From positions 4,559-68,558 of the forward strand of contig JAVXVG010000054.1 of NCBI GenBank assembly GCA_032229975.1: DNA of 64,000 nt, read 5' to 3'. This stretch comes from JAIVGV01 sp032229975 (GTDB lineage Bacteria; Acidobacteriota; Blastocatellia; Pyrinomonadales; Pyrinomonadaceae). Both the position numbers and the translations under genes were made by a program. Each line of letters starts with the position of its first letter. Position 1 is the first letter of the stretch. Below, in pieces: positions 8,238-17,001 of the stretch. The notes under the pieces were generated by a model. It did no database searches, was not told where the DNA came from, and saw nothing but the letters and a program-made list of their open reading frames with translations.

Positions 8238-10649
8238 ATGCTTCGGATCGAAAAGGCGGCGGTGCTCGGTGCGGGCACGATGGGCGCGCAGATCGCCGCT
8301 CACCTCGCCAACGCCGGAATCCCCACGCTCTTGCTCGACATCGCGCCGCGCGAGTTGACGCCGCCGGAATCGGCGAAAGGTCTCGCGCTCGAATCCGGCG
8401 AGGTGAAGAATCGCATCGCGCGTGGCGGTTTAGAGGCCGCGAAGAAGGCGAAGCCCGCCGCGTTCATGTCGGTTGCACGCACGCGTCTCGTCTCGACGGG
8501 AAACTTCGACGACGATCTCGCGAAGTTGAAAGACTGCGACATCATCATCGAAGCGGTCGTCGAAAATCTCGACATCAAGCGAAAACTTTTCGAGCGCGTG
8601 GAGAAGTTTCGACGCGCGGGCTCAATCGTCGCGACGAACACGAGCGGCATCCCCGTCCGACAGATCGCCGAAGGCTTCTCGGAAGAGTTCCGCGCGCACT
8701 TCCTCGGCGTGCACTTCTTCAACCCGCCGCGCTACCTGCACCTCTGCGAGTTGATCCCTACTGAATGGACGAAACCGGAAGTCGCATGCTCCGTCTTCGG
8801 CTTCCTCGACGAGCGTCTCGGCAAGGGCGTCGTCATCGCGAAGGATCGACCGAACTTCATCGCGAACCGCATCGGGACATACGGCGCGCTCACGACGATC
8901 AGGACGATGCTCGAAGACGGCTACACGATCGAAGAGGTTGACAGGATGACGGGCCAGGCGGTCGGGCGCGCGAAGTCGGCCACCTTCCGCACGTTCGATA
9001 TCGTCGGTCTCGACGTGCTCATGCACGTCACGAAAAATTTGTACGATGCTTTGCCCGAAGACGAGGAGCGCGAGACGTTCGTCGCGCCGGAATTTTTGCA
9101 AGCCATGATGGAGCGACGGCTGCTCGGCGCGAAGACCGGCGGCGGCTTCTATCGCAAACAGAAAGGCGAGGGCCAGAAGCAGGAAATCTGGACGCTCGAA
9201 CACGCCTCGCTCGAATACCGCTCGCCACAGAAGGCGAAACTCCCCGCGCTCGACGTGGCAAAAACAATCGAAGACACGGGCGAGCGCATCAAGACGCTCG
9301 TGTGGGGCAAGGATCGCGTCGGGCAGTTCTTGTGGAAGACCGTCGGCAAGACTCTACGCTACGCGGCCAATCTCATACCTGAGATCGCGAACAACTTGGT
9401 GGACGTTGATCGCGCGATGCGCTGGGGCTTCAACTGGGAGCTGGGCGTCTTCGAGACGTGGGATGCCATCGGCGTCGAGAAGTCTGTCGCGCGCATGCGC
9501 GAGGAAGGCGCACAGATTCCCGCGAACGTCGAGCGAATGTTAGAAACGGGAGCGAAGAGTTTTTACAAGACGGAGAACGGCCAACGTTTCTACTTCGACT
9601 TCGATGCGCTCGCGTACAAGCCCGTCAACGATCTGCCGGGCGCGATCATCTTGAAGTCTGTAAAGGAGCGTGAGCGTGTCGTCAAGAAAAATTCGGGCGC
9701 GTCTCTGATCGACATCGGCGATGGCGTCGCTTGTCTTGAGTTTCACTCGAAGATGAACGCTATCGGCGGCGACACGATCCAGTTGATCAAGCAGTCGCTC
9801 GCCGAGGTTGAGAAAAATTTCCTCGGTCTCGTCGTCGGTAATCAGGGCGCAAACTTCTGCGTCGGCGCGAACCTCATGCTCGTACTTTTAGAAGCGCAGG
9901 ACGAGAACTGGGAAGACCTCGACATGGTCGCGCGCGCGTTTCAGGACGCGACGATGAGTCTTCGTTACTCGGCGAAGCCCGTCGTCGTCGCGCCGTTCAA
10001 TCTCGCGCTCGGCGGCGGCTGCGAGATGCTCTTGCACGGCGACCGCGTGCGCGCGCACGCCGAACTCTACACCGGCTTGGTCGAAGTCGGCGTCGGCATC
10101 ATCCCGGCGGGCGGCGGCACGAAGGAGATGCTGCTGCGCGTGATGGACTCGATTCCCGCAGGGATGGACGACGCCGATCCGTTCCCGTATCTCAAGCGGG
10201 CCTTCGAGACCATCGCACTCGCGAAAGTTTCTACCTCGGCGCAAGAGGCGCGAGGGTACGGGTATCTGCGCGAAGAGGATTCGATCTCGATGAACGCGGA
10301 TCGCTTGATCGCAGACGCGAAGCAGGAAGTGATTGCGCTCGCGCAAACCGGCTACACGCAGCCACGTCAGCGCACGGACATTCTCGCGATGGGCCTGCCC
10401 GCACTCTCGACTTTGAAACTCGGCATTCATCAGATGTTGCGCGGCGGCTTCATCTCCGAGCACGACGCACTGATCGGCGAAAAGCTCGCGCGCATTTTGA
10501 CGGGCGGCGATCTCAATCACGCGACGCGCGTCAGCGAACAATATCTGCTCGATCTCGAACGCGAAGCGTTCCTCTCGCTCCTCGGTCAGCGCAAGACGCA
10601 GGAGCGCATGGCCCACATGCTGAAGACTGGCAAGCCGTTGAGGAATTAG
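8238..10649 (+). CDS. fadN: 3-hydroxyacyl-CoA dehydrogenase / enoyl-CoA hydratase (FadN type)
   Basis: A bifunctional cytosolic enzyme for two middle steps of fatty-acid beta-oxidation. The 803-residue protein starts with the NAD-binding Rossmann loop VLGAGTMGAQIA, followed by the hydroxyacyl-CoA dehydrogenase domain (HFFNPP and GFYRK are visible). The crotonase/enoyl-CoA hydratase domain comes after about residue 500 (NFCVGANL, then ALGGGCEML). This dehydrogenase-first order is that of Bacillus FadN and opposite to E. coli FadB. The frame is open back to 8163, but that region carries the promoter and operator, so I start at ATG 8238. It is followed closely by ybaK, fadA and fadE, giving the same core order as the Bacillus fadNAE operon. 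Confidence 0.93.
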   Translation: MLRIEKAAVLGAGTMGAQIAAHLANAGIPTLLLDIAPRELTPPESAKGLALESGEVKNRIARGGLEAAKKAKPAAFMSVARTRLVSTGNFDDDLAKLKDCDIIIEAVVENLDIKRKLFERVEKFRRAGSIVATNTSGIPVRQIAEGFSEEFRAHFLGVHFFNPPRYLHLCELIPTEWTKPEVACSVFGFLDERLGKGVVIAKDRPNFIANRIGTYGALTTIRTMLEDGYTIEEVDRMTGQAVGRAKSATFRTFDIVGLDVLMHVTKNLYDALPEDEERETFVAPEFLQAMMERRLLGAKTGGGFYRKQKGEGQKQEIWTLEHASLEYRSPQKAKLPALDVAKTIEDTGERIKTLVWGKDRVGQFLWKTVGKTLRYAANLIPEIANNLVDVDRAMRWGFNWELGVFETWDAIGVEKSVARMREEGAQIPANVERMLETGAKSFYKTENGQRFYFDFDALAYKPVNDLPGAIILKSVKERERVVKKNSGASLIDIGDGVACLEFHSKMNAIGGDTIQLIKQSLAEVEKNFLGLVVGNQGANFCVGANLMLVLLEAQDENWEDLDMVARAFQDATMSLRYSAKPVVVAPFNLALGGGCEMLLHGDRVRAHAELYTGLVEVGVGIIPAGGGTKEMLLRVMDSIPAGMDDADPFPYLKRAFETIALAKVSTSAQEARGYGYLREEDSISMNADRLIADAKQEVIALAQTGYTQPRQRTDILAMGLPALSTLKLGIHQMLRGGFISEHDALIGEKLARILTGGDLNHATRVSEQYLLDLEREAFLSLLGQRKTQERMAHMLKTGKPLRN

Positions 10650-10658
10650 TCGCGAGCA

Positions 10659-11138
10659 ATGGATTACCCGGTCACGCCAGCCGTGCGCGCCTTGCGCGAG
10701 AAGAGAGTGGACTTCGAGCCGCACCTCTATACTTACGAAGAGCGCGGCGGCACGGGCCACTCATCGGAGAGTCTCGGCGTTGATGAACACGCGGTCGTCA
10801 AAACTTTAGTGATGGAGACGGACGCGAAGAAGCCTTTGATCGTTTTGATGCACGGCGACCGCGAAGTTTCGACGAAGCAGCTCGCGAGAGAGATCGGCGC
10901 GCGCAGCGTCGAGCCTTGCAAGCCGGACGTGGCGCAGAAGCACACGGGCTATCTCATCGGCGGCACGTCGCCGTTCGGGACTCGCGCGAAGATGCCTGTC
11001 TACGTCGAGCGCACTATCTTCGAGTTGCCGCGCATCTACATCAACGGCGGCAAGCGTGGCTTCCTCGTCTCGATTGATCCGCAAGTGTTGCGCGAGTTGC
11101 TGAGCGTCGAAGATGTCTCGGTCGCGATTGAAGGTTAG
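10659..11138 (+). CDS. ybaK: Cys-tRNA(Pro)/aminoacyl-tRNA deacylase, YbaK family
   Basis: A 159-residue single-domain protein of the YbaK/EbsC family, which hydrolyses mischarged Cys-tRNA(Pro) after prolyl-tRNA synthetase errors. The catalytic-lysine segment VVKTLV is at about 46-51, and the GGTSPFG loop is near 102-108. Length is normal for the family. It sits 9 bp after fadN and 57 bp before fadA, so it is almost certainly co-transcribed with beta-oxidation genes although it has no known part in lipid metabolism. Family assignment is strong; the exact mischarged tRNA it edits is not shown by sequence alone. Confidence 0.88.
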   Translation: MDYPVTPAVRALREKRVDFEPHLYTYEERGGTGHSSESLGVDEHAVVKTLVMETDAKKPLIVLMHGDREVSTKQLAREIGARSVEPCKPDVAQKHTGYLIGGTSPFGTRAKMPVYVERTIFELPRIYINGGKRGFLVSIDPQVLRELLSVEDVSVAIEG

Positions 11139-11195
11139 CGCGGATGATGCTTTGAAGTTCGCGCGAAGTTGATCTGTCGTAGGGGAAAGAAAAAG

Positions 11196-12377
11196 ATGAG
11201 AGACGCGGTAATGGTTTCGGCAGTGCGGACGGCGGTCGGCAAAGCGCCGAAGGGGACTCTGAAAGATACGCGACCCGACGAGATGGGCGCGGCTGTGATC
11301 ACGGAAGCGATCAAGCGCGCGCCGGGCGTCGAGTTGAGTGAGATTGAAGACGTGATCATGGGCTGCGCGATGCCGGAGGCGGAGCAGGGGATGAACGTGG
11401 CCCGCGCGGCGTCGATCCGCGCGGGCCTGCCGGTCGAAACTTCGGCAATGACGATCAATCGCTTCTGCTCTTCGGGTCTGCAATCAATCGCGATTGCGGC
11501 CGATCGCATCCGAACGGGGAGCGCGGAAGTGATCGTCGCGGGCGGACTCGAAACCATGTCGATGATCCCGATGGGTGGGCACATCATCCGCCCGAATCCG
11601 TATCTGGTCGATCACTATCCCGATTTTTATTTGAACATGGGACTCGCCACCGAGAACGTCGCGCGCAAGTACGAAGTCTCGCGCGAGGAGCAGGACGCCT
11701 TCGCCCTTCAATCTCACAGGCGCGCGGCGGCGGCGCAGGACGCAGGCAAGTTCGACGACGAGATCGTACCGCTCACCGTCGCGTTCGAGGAGCTGGACGC
11801 GCGTGGGCGCAAGGTACGACGCGAAGTCTCGTTCACGAAAGACGAGGGCGTGCGACGCGACTCTTCGGAAGAGAGTCTTGCAAAACTCAAACCGGCCTTC
11901 CACGTGAAGGGCACGATCACGGCGGGCAACGCCTCGCAGATGTCGGACGGAGCGGCGGCTGTCGTCATCATGTCAGACGAGCGCGCGCGTGCGTTGGGAT
12001 TGAAGCCGCTCGCTCGCTTCGTCGCTTACGCCACGGCAGGTTGCGCGCCCGAAGAGATGGGGATCGGGCCAGTGAACGCGATTCCAAAGGTCTTGAAGAT
12101 CGCTGGTCTGACACTAGATCAGATCGACGTGATCGAACTCAATGAAGCCTTCGCCGCGCAATCGCTCGCAGTCATTCGCACGCTCGGACTTGATCCTGAG
12201 CGCGTCAACGTCAACGGCGGGGCCATCGCGCTCGGCCATCCGCTCGGCTGCACGGGCGCGAAGCTGACGGCCACTGTCCTTCGCGAACTCGAACGCCGCA
12301 ACGGTCGCTACGCGATGGTCACGATGTGCGTTGGCGGCGGCATGGGCGCGGCGGGAATTTTCGAGCGCGTTGCGTGA
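11196..12377 (+). CDS. fadA: Acetyl-CoA C-acyltransferase (3-ketoacyl-CoA thiolase)
   Basis: Performs the thiolytic last step of beta-oxidation, releasing acetyl-CoA. The 393-residue protein has the acylated cysteine C91 in NRFCSSGLQS, the NEAF motif at 316-319, H348 in GGAIALGHPLG and the second active cysteine C378 in MCVGGGMGAA. The frame is open to 11169, but ATG 11196 has AGGGG about 10 bases before it and gives the standard MRDAVMVSAVRT start. It lies between ybaK and the acyl-CoA dehydrogenase in the fad operon. Thiolase identity is certain; a degradative rather than biosynthetic role follows from length and context. Confidence 0.95.
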   Translation: MRDAVMVSAVRTAVGKAPKGTLKDTRPDEMGAAVITEAIKRAPGVELSEIEDVIMGCAMPEAEQGMNVARAASIRAGLPVETSAMTINRFCSSGLQSIAIAADRIRTGSAEVIVAGGLETMSMIPMGGHIIRPNPYLVDHYPDFYLNMGLATENVARKYEVSREEQDAFALQSHRRAAAAQDAGKFDDEIVPLTVAFEELDARGRKVRREVSFTKDEGVRRDSSEESLAKLKPAFHVKGTITAGNASQMSDGAAAVVIMSDERARALGLKPLARFVAYATAGCAPEEMGIGPVNAIPKVLKIAGLTLDQIDVIELNEAFAAQSLAVIRTLGLDPERVNVNGGAIALGHPLGCTGAKLTATVLRELERRNGRYAMVTMCVGGGMGAAGIFERVA

Positions 12378-12432
12378 GAAGTTTATGTTTGAATTGGACA
12401 GTTGATCTTTAACCGGAGAAAGGACGAAAGAG

Positions 12433-14211
12433 ATGTCAGCCGTAGCCGACGAGAAAAAGATCGTGACGGGCGGAAGTTTCTTGATCGAGGAGCGCGCGAG
12501 CGCAGAGATTTTCACGCCTGAAGATTTTACGGAAGAGCATCGCATGATCGGTGAGACGACGCGCGAGTTCATGGACAAGGAAGTCCGTCCGCGCGAGCCG
12601 GAGCTTGAGCAACACAAGTGGGACATCTCGCGCGAGTTGTTGAAGCACGCGGGCGAGTTGGGTCTCATCGGCGCGACCGTGCCGGAAGAGTACGGGGGCT
12701 TGGGATTAGATCAGGTGTCGGGCGGCATCGTCGGCGAGCAACTCGGTCGCTCCGCTTCGTTCGCGACGACGATGGGCGCGCAGTCTGGGATCGGTCTGCT
12801 GCCGATCCTCTTCTACGGCACGGAAGAGGCGAAGAAAAAGTATCTGCCGCGCATAGCGTCTGGTGAACTCGTGACGGCTTACGCTTTGACCGAATCCGGA
12901 TCGGGATCGGACGCGCTCGCGGCGAAGGCGACGGCGAAACTTTCTGAGGACGGCACGCACTACATCTTGAACGGCGAGAAGATGTGGATCACGAACGGCG
13001 GGTTCGCAGATGTGTTCGTCGTCTTCGCGAAAGTTGACGGCGACAAGTTCACGGGCTTCATCGTCGAGCGTCAGGAGGGCCTGACGAACGGCGCGGAAGA
13101 GCACAAGATGGGCATCAAGGGATCGTCCACGACCGCGCTCGTTCTTTCCGATGTTAGAACGCCGGTCGAGAATCTGTTAGGCGAGGTGGGCAAGGGCCAC
13201 AAGATCGCTTTCAACATCTTGAACATCGGTCGCTTCAAACTCGGCGCGATGTGCGGTGGCGGCATGAAGCTGATGTTGTCGGAAGCCGTGCGCTACGCGA
13301 ACGAGCGACAGCAGTTCGGAAAGGCCATCTCCTCCTTCGGCGCGATCAAGCAGAAGCTCGCGGAGATGGCTGTCAGGACTTGGGTCGGCGAGTCGATGAT
13401 CTATCGCACGCTCGGGTTGATCGATGAAGCTGTGAGCGAGACGACAACGCCGGATGCGAAGCTGCGCGGCATAGAGGAGTACGCCGCCGAGTGCTCGATC
13501 ATCAAGGTGGCCCTCTCAGAGTATTGCGATTTCGTCGCCGACGAGATGGTGCAGATTTACGGCGGCTACGGCTACTCGAAAGACTATCCGGCGGAGGCCG
13601 CCTATCGCGATTCGCGCATCAATCGCATCTTCGAGGGCACAAACGAGATCAACCGGATGCTCATTCCGGGGATGCTCATGAAGCGCGCGATCTCAGGTCA
13701 ACTCGCGCTCTTGCCCGCCGCGCAGAAGTTGATGGACGAAGTCTTGTCGCCGGCCCTTTCATCTCTCGACGAAGACGAAGGCGTGCTCGCCACCGAGTTG
13801 AAGCTCGCGCAGAACGCGAAGAAGGTCGCGTTGATGACGTTGGGGACGGCGGCGCAGAAGTACATGACGAAGCTCGGCGATCAGCAGGAGATTCTGCTCG
13901 GCATCGCCGACATCATCATGGACACATACGCGTTGGAGTCGGCGATCCTTCGCGCGCAGAAGCTCGCCGCCGCTCAAGGTGAAGAAGAATCGGCGCGCTA
14001 CCTCGACATCGTGCGCGTCTTCGCAAGCGAAGCCGCTGATCGCATCGAGACCAATGCGCGCAACGTGCTTGCCGCGATGAGCGAGGGCGACGAGTTGCGG
14101 ACACTGCTCGCCGCGCTCCGTCGCTTCACCAAGCGCACGCCCGCCAACTCTGTCGCCGCGCGACAGCGCATCGCAGACGTTTTGATCAAGGCGAATCGTT
14201 ACGCATATTGA
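12433..14211 (+). CDS. fadE: Acyl-CoA dehydrogenase, long form (FadE type)
   Basis: FAD-dependent enzyme for the first step of beta-oxidation, introducing the alpha-beta double bond. The 592 residues comprise the usual N-terminal helical, beta and C-terminal helical domains (to about 420) plus a roughly 170-residue C-terminal extension as in Bacillus FadE and VLCAD-like enzymes. Visible are the substrate/FAD segment TESGSGSDA, YGGYGYSKDYPAE and RIFEGTNEINR with the catalytic glutamate position. A GGAG/AAGG-rich leader precedes the ATG. Last gene of the fad operon; a 19-bp hairpin follows its stop. The electron acceptor (ETF) is not in this window. Confidence 0.94.
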   Translation: MSAVADEKKIVTGGSFLIEERASAEIFTPEDFTEEHRMIGETTREFMDKEVRPREPELEQHKWDISRELLKHAGELGLIGATVPEEYGGLGLDQVSGGIVGEQLGRSASFATTMGAQSGIGLLPILFYGTEEAKKKYLPRIASGELVTAYALTESGSGSDALAAKATAKLSEDGTHYILNGEKMWITNGGFADVFVVFAKVDGDKFTGFIVERQEGLTNGAEEHKMGIKGSSTTALVLSDVRTPVENLLGEVGKGHKIAFNILNIGRFKLGAMCGGGMKLMLSEAVRYANERQQFGKAISSFGAIKQKLAEMAVRTWVGESMIYRTLGLIDEAVSETTTPDAKLRGIEEYAAECSIIKVALSEYCDFVADEMVQIYGGYGYSKDYPAEAAYRDSRINRIFEGTNEINRMLIPGMLMKRAISGQLALLPAAQKLMDEVLSPALSSLDEDEGVLATELKLAQNAKKVALMTLGTAAQKYMTKLGDQQEILLGIADIIMDTYALESAILRAQKLAAAQGEEESARYLDIVRVFASEAADRIETNARNVLAAMSEGDELRTLLAALRRFTKRTPANSVAARQRIADVLIKANRYAY

Positions 14212-14220
14212 TCCATTGAT

Positions 14221-14275
14221 TCATTGGCTCATTGATTCACTGCAAGACATCTCAAATGAATCAATGAGCCAATGA
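14221..14275. repeat. Intergenic hairpin with octamer-iterated arms
   Basis: A perfect 19-bp inverted repeat (14221-14239 and 14257-14275) with a 17-base loop. Each arm is built from 8-base units of the TTGATTCA type. It lies between fadE and the hydrolase gene, with no T-run, so it could end or stabilise the fad transcript without being a classic intrinsic terminator. Confidence 0.85.
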
Positions 14276-14287
14276 GTAAATGAGTAA

Positions 14288-15241
14288 ATGAAAATCATTC
14301 CGATCTCACTCCCCACGCCCTTCTATATCGGGCCGGTCAACGTCTATCTGATCGCTGAAGACCCCGTGACTCTGATCGACACGGGCCCGAAGACGAAGGA
14401 GGCGATTGAGGCTCTGCGCGAAGGCCTGCGACGCGCGCGTTTCCGCGTCTCTGACATCAAACGGATCGTGTTGACGCACGCGCACGAGGATCACTGCGGA
14501 CTGGCGAAAAGGTTGCGCGACGAGGCAAAGGACGCGCAAGTTTTCGTCCACGGCTGGGAGACGGGCCATCGCGCGGGAAGACTCGAATATGAAGAGAATC
14601 GACAACTGCTCTTGCGCGCGGGCGTGCCCGAAGATGAGCTTGAGGCGATGCGTCGGCTCTACGCGCATGTCCGCGAGTTTGCCGACGCGCTCGAAGATCA
14701 CGAGCACGCCGAGTTGAAGGACAACGCGGAGCTTGAGTTCTCGACAGGCTCTCTGCGCGTCGTGCACACGCCGGGCCACACGCCGGGCTCTTGCTCGTTT
14801 GTGCGCGAAGCTGATCGCACGATCATCGCGGGCGATTGCGTCTTGAAGCGCGTCACGCCGAACCCCGTCCTCTCGCCTGATCCGGTCGATCCCACGCGTC
14901 GCTTCCCTTCGCTCGCCGAGTATCTCGTGAGCCTCGCGCGCCTGCGATCCTTTTCTCCGACGCTCGTCCACGGCGGGCACGGCGACGTAGTCAACGACTA
15001 CGAAGAACTCTTCAATCGCTACCTGCGCGCCATACGCGAAAGGCAGTCGGCCGTCATCGCACTCTTGCCAAAGGCCGGAGCGACCGCGTGGGCCATCTCG
15101 CGCGAGTTGTTCCCCGACGCGTCGGACGTGCATCGCTTCCTCGCCGTCTCCGAGACGGTCGCGCACCTAGACCTCGCGCACTCCGAGGGCAAGCTCGCGG
15201 TCGAGTTGAGCGAAGGGCGCGAAGTCTATCGTCAGCTTTAA
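14288..15241 (+). CDS. Metallo-beta-lactamase-fold hydrolase
   Basis: A 317-residue MBL-fold enzyme. The metal motif HAHEDH (H64, H66, D68, H69) is complete, with the downstream histidine in HTPGHTPGS near 160 and the bridging aspartate in GDCVL. A C-terminal winged-helix-like part (about 240-317) resembles LACTB2-type proteins, which act on RNA or small thioesters. The substrate cannot be read from sequence. It follows the fad operon on the same strand after an intergenic hairpin and may be co-transcribed; a thioesterase role in acyl-CoA metabolism is possible but unproven. Confidence 0.85.
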   Translation: MKIIPISLPTPFYIGPVNVYLIAEDPVTLIDTGPKTKEAIEALREGLRRARFRVSDIKRIVLTHAHEDHCGLAKRLRDEAKDAQVFVHGWETGHRAGRLEYEENRQLLLRAGVPEDELEAMRRLYAHVREFADALEDHEHAELKDNAELEFSTGSLRVVHTPGHTPGSCSFVREADRTIIAGDCVLKRVTPNPVLSPDPVDPTRRFPSLAEYLVSLARLRSFSPTLVHGGHGDVVNDYEELFNRYLRAIRERQSAVIALLPKAGATAWAISRELFPDASDVHRFLAVSETVAHLDLAHSEGKLAVELSEGREVYRQL

Positions 15242-15397
15242 ACTAAAATTGATCGGGTGTAGATGAACCGGCGGGCACGGGGCGCGCGTAATGGGCCACC
15301 TTCGGGATGCTATTTGCCCTGAATTGAGCAACGGATGACCGTTTGTTCTAAGCGTGCGAGGATTAGGCGGAAATACGTGCTGGTATCTTGCTATCAA

Positions 15398-15658
15398 TTA
15401 CCCGTGAGAAGGCTTCTCATCCTCCAAATCGTCGCACGTGCGCATGATGCTGTCCCATTGGGCAAGCGTCGAGCGTCGCCCGCGAAAGGTCTCGCGCATC
15501 ATCGGGTTTAGCTCCTTCACGATTTCATCCCCTTCATCGAGCAACTTCACGATGCGCGGGTCTGTCTCTTCATCCTCGCCGGTCGGATTCTCTCTATCCA
15601 GCCTCTGAATCTCCTTGATGATCTTATCCAACTTCGAGAAGAGATTTTCGTTCTGCAT
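15398..15658 (-). CDS. Small acidic helical protein of unknown function
   Basis: An 86-residue charged protein, mostly helical by appearance, with the acidic run EDEETD in the middle and no Cys or membrane segment. I do not recognise it. The frame opens at 15676, but ATG 15658 is preceded by AGGAG with 6-base spacing, an excellent ribosome site, so the shorter form is chosen. That site lies within the end of the DUF2127 gene, which it follows closely; the two are likely co-transcribed. Confidence 0.65.
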   Translation of the reverse strand: MQNENLFSKLDKIIKEIQRLDRENPTGEDEETDPRIVKLLDEGDEIVKELNPMMRETFRGRRSTLAQWDSIMRTCDDLEDEKPSHG

Positions 15659-15672
15659 TGAGGTCTCCTTTC

Positions 15673-16209
15673 TCATTTCGCATCCTTAGTCATACTTACT
15701 ATGATGCTCGCGTCTCGCTTCGGGCGATTGAATAGTCGTGCGATGAGATAGACGACCACCGCGATGTTGATCAAGAGCACGACGACTTTCGTCGCGGTGA
15801 AGCGTTCACAGAGTTCGTAAACTTCGAGCGGGATCAAAGAACCTGTGACGAAGATCGTGAAGTATTCCGCCCAGTGTTTTTGCAGCCACAGCCCCACGCC
15901 CTCCGTCAGTAGCAATGCCGCGTAGAAGAAAGTTCCCGCGCCCAACTCTTCGAGTTGTCTGTCGCTCGCGAAGCTAAGTTTACCGAGCAGCCCATGGATG
16001 AAGCGGTTGTCCGGATCGACGCGCAACGCAGCCGTCCAACGCGCGACGTGCGCGGCGGCGTCTTTGTGGATCAGCGAGAGCGCGCCGATGCCGACGATCA
16101 AAAGTAGCAGGCCCTTGAACAGCTTGAAGGCAGCGATCAGCAGCAGCCACCTGTCTCGCTTCTGCTTCGCGTGGCCCTCTCGCTTACGCTTCATGATGGG
16201 TCGAGTCAT
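15673..16209 (-). CDS. DUF2127 membrane protein
   Basis: A 178-residue inner-membrane protein with a basic N-terminus (KRKREGHAKQKRDR) followed by about four membrane segments: LLLLIVGIGALSLI, then GAGTFFYAALLLTEGVGLWL, YFTIFVTGSLIPLEVYEL and KVVVLLINIAVVVYLIARL. Spacing and the HWAEYFTI and PLEVYEL signatures match DUF2127, whose function is unknown. Its start overlaps the stop of the methyltransferase gene, and the small acidic protein follows, giving a three-gene minus-strand unit. Confidence 0.8.
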   Translation of the reverse strand: MTRPIMKRKREGHAKQKRDRWLLLIAAFKLFKGLLLLIVGIGALSLIHKDAAAHVARWTAALRVDPDNRFIHGLLGKLSFASDRQLEELGAGTFFYAALLLTEGVGLWLQKHWAEYFTIFVTGSLIPLEVYELCERFTATKVVVLLINIAVVVYLIARLFNRPKRDASIIVSMTKDAK

Positions 16210-16751
16210 TTGATGACTTCAAACTCGAAGTAGATCGTCTTGCCACGCACGACGTAGCAGAGGTACGACTCCCAGAAGCGGCGTATGAAGCGCAGAGAGG
16301 GATAGCGGTTGCAACTATTGACGAGCATCTCAAGCCCGAACGCGCGCCAGAGCTTGAGCATCGTCACGCGGATCAGTCGCGGCTTCAGACGCACTTCGCT
16401 GTAAAAGTCGAAGTCGGGCCGCGCGCCGCAGAAGTAGGCGAACGATTCGGTGGTGAGGTGGTGCTTGTGCGTCGGGTCTGTGTAGGAGGCGATGTCGGAA
16501 TAGTGCGGCGTGTCGAGACGTATGATGCCGCCCGCCTTCGTGATGCGATGCAACTCCGCGACGACGGCGAGCACGTCTTCCAAGTGCTCGATCACTTGAT
16601 TGCCGATGACTACGTCGAACTCGTCGTCGGCGAAGGGATAAGGCACGCTATCGAGATCGTGGATCACGTCGGCCGCCGTGCGCGGGTTGCTGTCGAGCCC
16701 AATCGCGCCGGGCGTCTTGTGCTTGCCGCAGCCGATGTCGAGTATCTTCAT
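16206..16751 (-). CDS. SAM-dependent methyltransferase (class I, methyltransferase 11 type)
   Basis: A 181-residue Rossmann methyltransferase. The SAM loop is at the very N-terminus (ILDIGCGKHKTPG), followed by FDVVIGNQVIEHLED and the GGIIRLDTPH strand. This short form with early motif I resembles methyltransferases found near surface-polysaccharide genes. The frame extends upstream to 16886, but the extra 45 residues are low-complexity and run into the hairpin region, so ATG 16751 is used. It overlaps DUF2127 by 4 bases. The substrate is unknown. Confidence 0.8.
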   Translation of the reverse strand: MKILDIGCGKHKTPGAIGLDSNPRTAADVIHDLDSVPYPFADDEFDVVIGNQVIEHLEDVLAVVAELHRITKAGGIIRLDTPHYSDIASYTDPTHKHHLTTESFAYFCGARPDFDFYSEVRLKPRLIRVTMLKLWRAFGLEMLVNSCNRYPSLRFIRRFWESYLCYVVRGKTIYFEFEVIK

Positions 16752-16846
16752 CGCGGCGGATTGTAGCTCAAAATTTAGTCGGGCGGGTGGGAAGTAAGAA
16801 CTCAAAGCCGCAGACACAAGAGAGCGCAGAGGGGACGCAGAGAAGA

Positions 16847-16927
16847 AACGATGAAGTATTAACGATGAACGATGAAGTGAAGACACGCGGCTCTTACTTC
16901 ATCGTTCATCGTTAATACTCCATCGTT
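16847..16927. repeat. Long intergenic hairpin of the ACGATGA heptamer family
   Basis: Inverted arms 16847-16880 and 16894-16927 (34 bp, two mismatches, 13-base loop). The arms repeat GAACGAT/ACGATGA units. It sits between the divergent methyltransferase and PDZ genes. Nearly the same arm sequence recurs at 21728-21795, 50378-50422 and 52997-53079. Confidence 0.9.
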
Positions 16928-17001
16928 ATTTTTGGAACCTGCGGCGGCGTGTGGCGTGGAAGGGGGCGGAAAAATCTTTTACAGGGGAGGTCTCAACTTC
17001 C

